Part shown: positions 1 to 9,500 of the stretch, piece by piece | Numbering within the stretch: the stretch's first letter is position 1 | Layout of the letters: every line of letters starts with the position of its first letter | NCBI GenBank assembly: GCA_964346395.1 | Contig: CAYFUT010000022.1 | Coordinates: 1-37,179 of the forward strand | DNA length: 37,179 nt | Reading direction: 5' to 3' | Source of the DNA: CAYFUT01 sp964346395 | GTDB lineage: Bacteria > Bacillota > Halanaerobiia > Halobacteroidales > Halobacteroidaceae | Program-made: the position numbers and the translations under genes | Notes under the pieces: generated by a model | Seen by the model: the letters and a program-made list of their open reading frames with translations, nothing else | What the model was told of the DNA's origin: nothing | Database searches by the model: none

Positions 1-1307
1 TCATATATTTCATCAAAAGTTTTTTTAGCTCTTTCTAAACCAGCGGAAACCCTTTCTTTAAAGAATTCTACATCCTGTTCATTAATACTTAAATTAGGAT
101 AAATCCGTGATACTGTAGAAATCAATATCCCTTCTTGAGCTAATTCAGTATTAATAATCACATCTTTAAGCATCGTATTACTATCCCAGTCTTCAGCTTT
201 AGTAATTTCTTCTTCTGTACAGTGATAACTTGCACAGCTAGTAGGGCCTTGAATGGTAAGTGGAATATCTAGCTTATCTGCTTCTGCAAGTAGAATATCA
301 TGTATTTCAGTTGTATGTTTTTTCATTTTTTCATAAGCTCCATCTTCACTTAGTATCTCAATTGTTGCTTTAATTGCTGCCAAACCTAAAGGATAGCCAT
401 TAAAGGTACCAGCATGGGTTACTTCTTTATCAACCAGCAATTGCATTATTTCATCTTTCCCAGTTAAAACAGATATTGGAACACCTCCACCAGCAATTGC
501 TTTCCCAAAAGTAGCTAGATCAGGAGTTACACCAAAACGACCCTGAGCACCAGATAATCCCATTCTAAAACCAGTAATAATCTCATCAAATATAAGCACA
601 ATTCCGTATTCATCACATAAATCACGCACTTCCTGTAAGTAACCTTCTTTAGGCATGATTGCGCCCCCATTGATACAGACTGGTTCCATTAAAACAGCAG
701 CAATCTCATCTTGATACTTCTCAACAACCTCTTCTAGAAAGTCAATATCATTCCACGGGATTAGAAAAGACTGATTTTCCATAATGTTATCGGCTCGGCC
801 TGCTGTTCCTTTATAATCTCCCTTATATTCAACAGGAACTGGATGATCTCGATCTTTCATTTTTCCACCTAATACATTATCAGCATTTCCATTATAATGA
901 CCAATAAAGCGGATGAATTTATTTTTCTCTGTATGAGCCCGGGCCAACCGTAGAGCATTCTGAACAGTCTCTGTTCCACTTAACCCAAACCTTACTTTCT
1001 CAGCACAAGGGATATGATTAACTAGCAGTTCTGATACCTCAACATCAAGATCACAGTGATTAACTGCCATTATTTGGTCAACCATTTCTTTTAAAGCTTG
1101 ATTATATTGAGGATGATTATGCCCTAGAATCATTGCTCCAAATTTAGCATAAAAATCAAGATACTCATTACCTTCTAAATCCCACAATCGCGACCCTTGA
1201 CCTTCTTTAAAAGGAGTTGGTTTTTCCTCCCAGGGGAGCTGGAAATTATAATGTACTCCTCCAGCCAAAAACTTTTTTAAATGACTAAAATATTCATTAT
1301 TATTCAT
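1..1307 (-). CDS. GSAM-like class III (PLP) aminotransferase, C-terminus cut by window edge
   Basis: Predicted to transaminate a beta-ketoacyl chain held on an ACP, giving a beta-amino acyl thioester. The frame stays open for 435 residues from the ATG at 1307 to the window edge, close to full length for the glutamate-1-semialdehyde aminotransferase family. Visible motifs are SGTE near residue 110, the PLP-ring Asp in DEIITGF (D241) and the Schiff-base lysine in TFGKAIAGG (K269). The start overlaps the end of the ACP gene by 8 nt and has GGAGGAG about 7 nt upstream, so translation is coupled. Beta-ketoacyl aminotransferases of this family occur as fused domains in iturin, mycosubtilin and microcystin synthases; here the enzyme is a free protein next to a free ACP and KS. 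A role in haem synthesis (hemL) is unlikely in this setting. The substrate is inferred from context. Confidence 0.88.
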   Translation of the reverse strand, partial: MNNNEYFSHLKKFLAGGVHYNFQLPWEEKPTPFKEGQGSRLWDLEGNEYLDFYAKFGAMILGHNHPQYNQALKEMVDQIMAVNHCDLDVEVSELLVNHIPCAEKVRFGLSGTETVQNALRLARAHTEKNKFIRFIGHYNGNADNVLGGKMKDRDHPVPVEYKGDYKGTAGRADNIMENQSFLIPWNDIDFLEEVVEKYQDEIAAVLMEPVCINGGAIMPKEGYLQEVRDLCDEYGIVLIFDEIITGFRMGLSGAQGRFGVTPDLATFGKAIAGGGVPISVLTGKDEIMQLLVDKEVTHAGTFNGYPLGLAAIKATIEILSEDGAYEKMKKHTTEIHDILLAEADKLDIPLTIQGPTSCASYHCTEEEITKAEDWDSNTMLKDVIINTELAQEGILISTVSRIYPNLSINEQDVEFFKERVSAGLERAKKTFDEIY

Positions 1308-1554
1308 TGCTTATCTCCTCCTCATTTTCAGCAAAATAATCAATTAATTCCACTAACGTTTCATATTCAAACATAACGGCTGGATTTAAATCTAGATCCA
1401 AATCTTTTTGAATTAAATTAATAATTTTAACCGCCTGAATAGATGAAATCCCCATCTTTAAAAAATTCTTATGTTCATCTATTTCCTCTGGTTCAAAACC
1501 TACAACTTCTGAAATTTTTTCTTTAGCTAATTCCATTAATTCTTCCTTTTTCAT
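1300..1554 (-). CDS. Stand-alone acyl carrier protein
   Basis: An 84-residue carrier protein that should carry the growing chain as a phosphopantetheine thioester. The attachment serine is Ser38 in the motif MGISSIQAV, where the usual Asp before the serine (GxDS) is replaced by Ser. Length and the amphipathic helices on both sides fit the ACP/PCP fold. It starts 3 nt downstream of the KS gene with a GAGGGGTG ribosome binding site and overlaps the aminotransferase. The position between a free KS and a free aminotransferase suggests it holds the beta-ketoacyl intermediate during amination. It should be activated by the Sfp-type transferase at the head of the operon. Confidence 0.9.
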   Translation of the reverse strand: MKKEELMELAKEKISEVVGFEPEEIDEHKNFLKMGISSIQAVKIINLIQKDLDLDLNPAVMFEYETLVELIDYFAENEEEISNE

Positions 1555-1557
1555 AAG

Positions 1558-3549
1558 TTAACACCCCTCTTTAGAATTAATTGTTTTACGTTCATCTTCA
1601 GGTACCCAGCATCTTCTTTGCTCAAAAGGATAAGTGGGCAGACTTATCTTTTTAATAGCAGCTTTATTATATAACTTATTCCAGTTTAAATTTGCTCCTC
1701 TAATATAATAGTGGACTATTTCATCTAATACTTTACTTTGCTGCTTCCCAGAGTTGATAAACTGATCTATCTTTACTTCTGCTTGTTCCTCTATTTCTTT
1801 TCTTTTATCTTTAGTAATCAGAGTTTTATCATCAACATCAGTTAATTTGACTACAACTTTATGCTCACCATAATAAATTCTTTCCTCTGGAATGCTGGCT
1901 ATCTTGTCTAACTTACTTATTTTGGTTAGCTTTTCAATCAACTCAGTTATATCCTCGGCTATTACTGCTAAACGATATTTATAATGACCTCGGCCTGTAG
2001 TAGCTGTATAACACACATCAGCAAGATTAATACTTTGATTGTCAGTTAAAAATTCCAGAAAAGATTCTATATAATCTTTTAATAGAGACTCTTTCTTTAC
2101 AGATAAAGTGAAAATATGGTCTCTATCTTCTATCTTCTCTTCCCGCTCCAATTCAGGCGGCTCTTCTACCAGTAGATGGCCATTAGTTCCACTGATTCCG
2201 AAGGAATTGATACCAATGGTCATTGGAGATTCTTTTTCATCTACTTCTTTTAATTCAGTATTGATATATACTGGAGCCTCTTCAAAATCAATGTAGGGGT
2301 TTGGTTCAGTATAGTTTACTGTGGGAGGAATTTCTCTATGTTCTAACATCAGCATAGTTTTTATTAAAGCTGCTACCCCCGAAGCCCCCACTAAATGTCC
2401 AACATTTGATTTTACTGTGCCCATAGGGCAGAAGTTTTTTTGATCCGTAAATTTTTCTACTGCATTAGTAAGCGATTGAATTTCTATAGGATCTCCCAGA
2501 GGGGTTCCAGTTCCGTGGCCTTCATAATAAGTCAAATCTTCGGGATTAAAATCAATATCTTTCCAGAGGTCAATTAGCAAATCTTCTTGAGCATCGCGAT
2601 TGGGAGCTGTTATACCGTTAGAAGCCCCATCGTTGTTAATATCAGTCCCTTTTATAACACCATAAATATTGTCTCTATCTTCAATTGCTTTATCTAAAGG
2701 CTTTAAAATTACAGAAGCAATTCCTTCTCCCCAGACAGTACCATTTGAATCCTTATCAAAGGGCCTTAATACATCATCTGGAGACTCTAACATAGTAATT
2801 TGGTCTTTCTTTAAAGGATGTAAAATCATGCTTACTCCGCCAGCAATAGCCACATCACATTCCCCAGTCTTTAATCCTTGACAGGCTAGATGAGTAGAAA
2901 CTAACCCTGAGGAACAGACAGTATCAACTATCATTGTTGGTCCCCTTAGATTAAGATAATAGGAAATTCTACTGGCCAGTAAACCATCAACTGAACCTGT
3001 CCAGCCCAGCATATCTACCCCCTCTCGGTCTTCATCTTCAGCAAAAAAACGCTTGTAAAGGGGTTCTAATAAATGAGCTTTGCCCACATAAACTCCTGTT
3101 TTTGTACCTTCTAACTGGCCTCCTGCTAAACCAGCATCTTCTAAAGCTTTCCAGGAGCTTTCTAAAAACAATCTCTGGGCCGGGGCCATCTTATCCGCTT
3201 CATCGGGAGTAATATTAAAAAATAGAGGACCAAATTTATCTACTTCATCTAGATAGCCCTGGCGTTGATAAGGGTCTTGATCATAATCTTCTTGTAATAA
3301 TAAATCGGTATCTTTTTTTCTCTGCTCTGGAAAATCATCAATACAGCAGGCTCCATTTCTTATATTCTGCCAGTATTCTTCCAGATTGTTTGCTTTAGGA
3401 AATTTACAATCCATCCCCACCACAGCAATTTCCTGATCTAAATTGGCCTCATTATCACTATATAGTTCTTTTAACATACCTGCCGCTTCTTGTTTTGTCA
3501 GCTTCCCATTAGCAACTTCTTCAAAAATATATTCTTTTATCTTTTCCAT
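1558..3549 (-). CDS. Stand-alone AT-less polyketide ketosynthase
   Basis: A single-module ketosynthase of 663 residues with no AT, KR or ACP of its own. It should perform one decarboxylative Claisen extension using malonyl-ACP supplied in trans. The catalytic triad is visible: Cys212 in DTVCSSGL, His345 in GHGTGTPLGDP and His385 in KSNVGHL. The usual DTACSSSL is altered at two places. Residues 460 to 650 form the flanking region typical of AT-less modules, ending in LPTYPFEQRRCW. Residues 1 to 30 form a short helical segment (VANGKLTKQEAAGML) that resembles the tail of the upstream PKS and may be a docking element. It starts 2 nt after the PKS stop with GGGAGG upstream. With the next two genes it forms a KS/ACP/aminotransferase trio. 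Confidence 0.92.
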   Translation of the reverse strand: MEKIKEYIFEEVANGKLTKQEAAGMLKELYSDNEANLDQEIAVVGMDCKFPKANNLEEYWQNIRNGACCIDDFPEQRKKDTDLLLQEDYDQDPYQRQGYLDEVDKFGPLFFNITPDEADKMAPAQRLFLESSWKALEDAGLAGGQLEGTKTGVYVGKAHLLEPLYKRFFAEDEDREGVDMLGWTGSVDGLLASRISYYLNLRGPTMIVDTVCSSGLVSTHLACQGLKTGECDVAIAGGVSMILHPLKKDQITMLESPDDVLRPFDKDSNGTVWGEGIASVILKPLDKAIEDRDNIYGVIKGTDINNDGASNGITAPNRDAQEDLLIDLWKDIDFNPEDLTYYEGHGTGTPLGDPIEIQSLTNAVEKFTDQKNFCPMGTVKSNVGHLVGASGVAALIKTMLMLEHREIPPTVNYTEPNPYIDFEEAPVYINTELKEVDEKESPMTIGINSFGISGTNGHLLVEEPPELEREEKIEDRDHIFTLSVKKESLLKDYIESFLEFLTDNQSINLADVCYTATTGRGHYKYRLAVIAEDITELIEKLTKISKLDKIASIPEERIYYGEHKVVVKLTDVDDKTLITKDKRKEIEEQAEVKIDQFINSGKQQSKVLDEIVHYYIRGANLNWNKLYNKAAIKKISLPTYPFEQRRCWVPEDERKTINSKEGC

Positions 3550-3551
3550 TC

Positions 3552-6500
3552 TTAACTACCTCCCTCTGATAATTTTTTATCTGCTTCTTCTATTGACAAT
3601 TCACCAGCCTCAACTTTTTCCAGTGCTTTTTCAATCTCTTCCACCCCTGTTTCTTCCTCCTCCACTGCTTCTTCTGTAGCAGCAACTTCTTCATTTTGAG
3701 TTAGCTTTTCTTCTATATACGTGCTCATCTTATGCACCGTTGAATAAGAAAACACATCAGTTATATCTAACACATTAGGAAATTCTTGTTCAATTTGATC
3801 ATAAAGTCGAGAAGCTATTATTGAATCGCCTCCTAAGTCAAAGAACTGTTTATGGATATCTATTTCTTTTCTTCCTAACACATTAGCCCAGATCTGAGAT
3901 ACTTTTCGTTCAATCTGGTTATAATCTTGGTCAGCTTTTCCTTTTAATTTAACTTCCGTTACTTCTTGATTAGTACTGCGGTTTTTCTTTGCAAATCTTT
4001 CTTTACGCTCTTTAATTGTATTACCAAAATTAATAGAAAAGTTATCAGTAGTTGCTAACAGAGAATAATTAATTTCTCCTACTACTAGCTGGGAAACTTC
4101 TTTAGTTAACACTTCATCAAAAGCAGAAATTGCTTCTTCAGTAGAGATTGCTTTAAATAAGGTATCTACGTCTTTTCCATAATCAACTGCCATACCTGTC
4201 TCTTTCCAGGCAGTCCAATTAATTGTTGTTATTTTTCTATCCTGTAGCTTGCCCAAACCCGCAAAGGAATCTAAATAAGCATTGGCAGCAGTATAATCAG
4301 CTTGCCCAGGGTATCTAAGTACAGTAGCTACTGAAGAAAATAAAACCATAAAATCTAACTCAAGCGAGTTAGTAACTTGATTTAAAACCCAGGTCCCATG
4401 AATCTTAGGCTTAATAACCTGCTCCAGTGTTTCTTTATCTTTATCAGTAATAAATCCTTCACCTGCAATTCCCGCTCCATGAATAATACCATTAAGTTTG
4501 CCGTATTCCTCAGTAATCTCATTAATCACTGCTTCAATTCTTGGTTTTTCAGTTACATCAGCTTTAAAACAGACTACCTGTGATCCCTTTGCTTCTATAT
4601 CTCTAATTGCTTTAATAGCCTTACAGTATTTTTCATCTTCTGCTCTGTTTAATATTAGATCCCATTCTTCTCTAGGTGGTAAACCAGAGCGGCTTACAAG
4701 ACAGATTGTAACATTATTTTTAGAAGCTAAATATTTGCTTATTTCTAAACCAATCCCCCCGGTACCTCCGGTAATTAGATAAACACCATGGGGACTAATT
4801 TCTAAATTGTTATCCTCAAACTGACCAATTTCGCAAATATCTAGCTCTTCTGCGTACCTATTATGCTCCCTATAAGCAATTTTACTTTCCCTGTGAGCAA
4901 AAACTTCCTTCACAATTGTCTGAGCATCTGCCTTGTTATCTATATCTACAGATTTAACGTTAATATTGCTTAGTTCATTATCCACTACTTCTCCTAAAGC
5001 TAGCATACTTGCCCTATGAGGATAAATTGTTTCTTCCTGTTCATTAACAGAATTAGCATACTTAGATACTAAGACTACCTTGAAATTATCATCGCTATTG
5101 TCTAATCCTTTGGCCATATAAAATAAACTATATAGGCTCTCTTCTAGATAACTTTCCAGGTCAGTTATAGATTGAGGAAAGGATTGATCACTCGTAGTAA
5201 CTAAATGGATAATCTTGTCTATATCTTTATCCTGTAATTCTTCAATCAGCCGGTTATGATCTGAGGCTTTATTTTGAATAATATAGCTAGATTCATCTAC
5301 CTGATCATAACTCTCTCCATAACTAACAGTTATTACTTCTCCTTTAGTCTCAAGTTCAGATATTACTTCCTGACTTAAATTATTATCAGCTGTAAATACC
5401 AGAACTGTTTCTGATTTTTCCTGTTCTGTATCAACTCTTTCCTGCTCTACCCAATTTAGCTGGGAATAACGATTATTCTCTACTAGTAACTGAAACTTAT
5501 CAGCTTTTTTAATGGCAAAATCATTAACTTCAGCAAATACTCTTCCATCAGGAGCAATCAGCTGGGCATCATAACGCAGAACTTCTTTTCCTGCTCCTGC
5601 ATTTTTATCTTTTTGCTGAACATAACTGTAAAACTCCTGGGGAGTTGGCCCGTAAATTTTAAATGATTTATAAGCTAAAGGAACATATTTCCCATTTAAG
5701 GTTAAAGCTAAGGCCCCAACAGACATGTCAATCAAGCTAGGATGAACATAATAATCTTCTAAATCCTGTTTAAAGGAATCATCCAGTTTAAATTCAGCTA
5801 AGCCTGCTTCCTCTCCCATATTTAAGGTATGGTAATTTTCCCAGCGCGGTCCATACTCAAAGAAGCCTTTTACTAACTCATTTACGCTAATGTTCGTCAT
5901 CTTTTCTTGCGAACATTCTTCTTTTAACTGGTCTAGATTATATTCAAGGTTTCTATTTGGCTCAGATGGTTGATAGATTCTTCCTTCCGCGTGATTAACC
6001 CAGGTATCTCCTTCTTCTTCATCCTGGCTGGTAACTACAAATTCTAGATGATCTTCTTCTTCAGATACTATTATTTGGACCGGCTTTGTCTCTCCCTCAT
6101 CAACAATAACAGGTTTTGTAAAGGACAGTTCTTTAAGCTCAAGAGGAGCTTCTCCATAGTATAATTTACCTATCTGTTTGGCTAATTCTACATAAGTAAC
6201 TCCCGGTACTACATACTCTCCCAGCACTTTATGCTCTCTTAAAACAAAGTGCTTATCTACATTAAATTCAGTTAAATAAATATCATTCTGTTTAGATTTA
6301 ATAATACATTGTTCCACTAGCGGATGAATATAATCATCTGTCCTGTAATCTTTTGTCTGCCGGTACTCTGGGATATCAAGCCAACATCTATTGTCTTCAA
6401 ATGGATAAACAGGTAATCTAACTCTTTTTCGCTGTTGGCCCTCATATATTTTAGACCAGTTAATATCTGCCCCTTTAGTATACAATTTACATAGGTTTTG

Positions 6501-9500
6501 AAAATTAGAGACCAGGTCTTCTTCACTGGTAATTTTCTTAATAATAGAATTTGCTTCTTTTGTAACTTCCTTTAATCTATCTTCAGTAATATCCCACTGC
6601 TCGAGCTTTTCTTTGTCTTCACTAACAACATACCATTCTCCATAATAAACTTCTTCCTGATTAATTTTATCCATAGTTTCATAAGTTTTTATTTCTTTAA
6701 GTTTAGTTAATAAATCCTCAACACTATCTACAATCAAGGCCAATCGAGATTGATAATGTCCTCTTCCGGTAGTAGATGTGTAACATAAATTCTCTATATT
6801 TAATTCCTTCTTTCGCTCAGTAATTGTTTCAATATATTCTTCTACTAGCTCATAAACTAATTTCTCTTTTTTAGCAGAGATAGTGAAGATATTAAAATTT
6901 ACAGAAGAATCAGATTTACTTACTGGTATTTTAGGTGCTTCTTCAAGTATTAAATGACAGTTGGTTCCTGCAAAGCCAAAAGAACTGATGCCACATCTTC
7001 TAGGGCTATTATCAGTTTGCCACTTAGAAAGTTGGTCATTTACATAAACAGGTGACTCAATAAAATTTATCCTTTTGTTTGGTTTCTCAAAATGCAATGA
7101 AGGCGCTAATTCTTTATTTTTTAATGATAAAACAGATTTAATTGTCGCCGAGATACCAGCTCCCTCTAATAGGTGCCCAAGATTTGTTTTAATTGAACTA
7201 ATAGCACAGAAATTTTTCTTATCCGTATACTGGTAAAAAGCATCTGTTAAACCATCAATCTCAATGGGATCTCCAAGTTCTGTCGCTGTCCCATGAGCTT
7301 CTATAAAATCAATTGTTTCTGGATTAACTTCTGCATCCTGCCAAGCATCAATAATTACTTCTGTTTGAGCTTCAGTATTAGGAGCGGTAATTCCTACTGA
7401 TTTCCCATCCTGATTAATGGCACCTCCTTTAACTACCCCATAAATATTATCTTTATCCTCAACTGCTTTAGAAAGAGGTTTAAGCATCACTACTCCTACC
7501 CCTTCTCCTAAACCTGTTCCATCAGCAGAATCATCAAAAGTTCGAGCTTTATATGTCGATGATTCTATCCCTAGTTTTACATCATCATCTACAGGCAATA
7601 GTTTTAATCTTACTCCGCCAGCTAAAGCATAATCACATTCCTTGCTTCGTAAGGATTGACAGGCTTTATGAATAGCCACTAAGGATGAAGAACAAGCAGT
7701 ATCTATAAGCATACTAGGTCCTCTTAAATTTAAAGCATAGGCAATCCGACTAGGGATTATAGAAGTTAGATTGCCGGGAACAGCATACTTTACTGAATCC
7801 GGTGCTACCTCAGATACCATATCTAAATAATCACAATTAGTATTATTTGAAAATCCAACGAACACACCTGTTTTACTTTTCTCTAAAGCCTGCCCCCCAT
7901 AACCAGCGTCTTCAGTTGCTTCATAAGCTGTCTGCAAAAACAATCGTTGATTAGGATCCATTAGTGATGCTTCTCGAGGTGATAAGTTAAAGAACTCGTA
8001 ATCAAACTTATCAATTTCCTGCAAGTAAGCAGCCTGTTCATACTCCTGATCATTTTTATTTAGAAAATTCAAATAATCTTCAATATCCTGTTTTCTAGAA
8101 TCAGGCAGCTTAGTTATGCAATCTTTTCCTGCTCTTAAGTTGGCCCAAAACTCGTCAGGTGTATCGGCCATTGGAAATTTTAAAGCCATACCTATAATAG
8201 CAACATCCTTACTTCTTGCTCCTTCTTGTTCACTGGCCCCCTCTATTTTTTTCTGAGCTTTACCTGAACTTTGTTTCTGTTCAGTAACATATTCTGCTAA
8301 TGCTTTTACATTTGGATGAGCAAATACTTTAGCAACTGTTAGAATCCCCGGAAATTCTTCCTCCAATAAATCAAACATCCGTGATAAGTGAATAGAATCG
8401 GCTCCTAAATCAAAGAAATTTTGATTAATATCAATCTTATCAAAACCTAAAACCCGCTTGCATATTTGAGCAATCTTCTTTTCAATTTCTGTGTATGATT
8501 GACTTTCTTTACCTACTAAAGTAACCTCTTCACTTTGGGCAGCTGCTACTTGTTTAAATCCCTGGTCGCTTTTATTTTTATATTTTTTAATCTGATTTTT
8601 AATTTCAGTCGCTAAATTCACTGGTACTAAATCCAGCAAGTCAATATATCTACTATTAAAATTCAACTCACCTACTATTAAATTTTTCTGTTCCTTATTT
8701 AATAGTTCCTCAAAGCAAGCTAAGGCTAATTCGTTGTTGACCCCCTTAAAAATAGTTTCTACATTTTCTTCTGTTGCAGCCATTCCTGCTTCTGTCCAGG
8801 CCGGCCAGTTAATAGCAAAAGCATTTCTGCCCTCGGTTCTAATCTGCTCTGCAAAGGCATTTAAATAAGTATTGGCCGCTGCATAATCAGATAAGCCTCT
8901 ACTACACAAAAGAGTAGAAATAGAAGAAAATAAAATCAAGAAATCAAGCTTATCTTCTTTAGTAACTTCATTAAGTATCCAGGTACCGGTAATTTTGGGA
9001 GCTAACCCAGAAACAAACTCTTTTTCTGACTTATCCTTAATTGGGTGGGAATTAATTATTCCGGCACAATGAATAATTCCATTTATTGCTTTAAATTGAT
9101 TTCTCAAATTTCTAAAGACCTGTTCCAGCTTATTATAATCTGTTACATCAGCACTAATATAATCTACTTCCGCCCCTAACTTTTCTAGCTCCTTTATTAC
9201 CTTAATTCTATTATAGGTGGTCGAGCCTGTTTCATCTTGCAGTATCTGATCCCATTTATCCCGGGCAGGCAGCTTTGTTCTATGAATTAAGGCTAAATTA
9301 ATATTTTTCTTAGTTGCTAGATATTTTGCAATTTCTGCTCCAATCCCACTTGCTCCGCCAGTGATAACATAAACTCCACTTTCCTTTAATTTAACTGGTT
9401 GGTCAATTAAATCTTCAATTTCTACAGGCTGCATTTCTCTTTGATACCAGTTACCTTTTCTGTAAGCAACTACATCTTTATCTCCAGGAGAATTAAGCCA

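Noticed and set aside
1..1307. Aminotransferase as glutamate-1-semialdehyde mutase (hemL) of haem synthesis
   Set aside because: It is translationally coupled to a PKS-type ACP and ends a PKS/NRPS operon; no other haem gene is present. Family similarity alone explains the resemblance.
2108..4782. Plus-strand open frames inside the KS and PKS genes
   Set aside because: They are antisense shadows of strongly supported minus-strand domains, have no family motifs and no convincing ribosome binding sites.
6317..6526. A second minus-strand frame inside the PKS
   Set aside because: It overlaps the intact KS-DH linker region in another frame and shows no protein motif.
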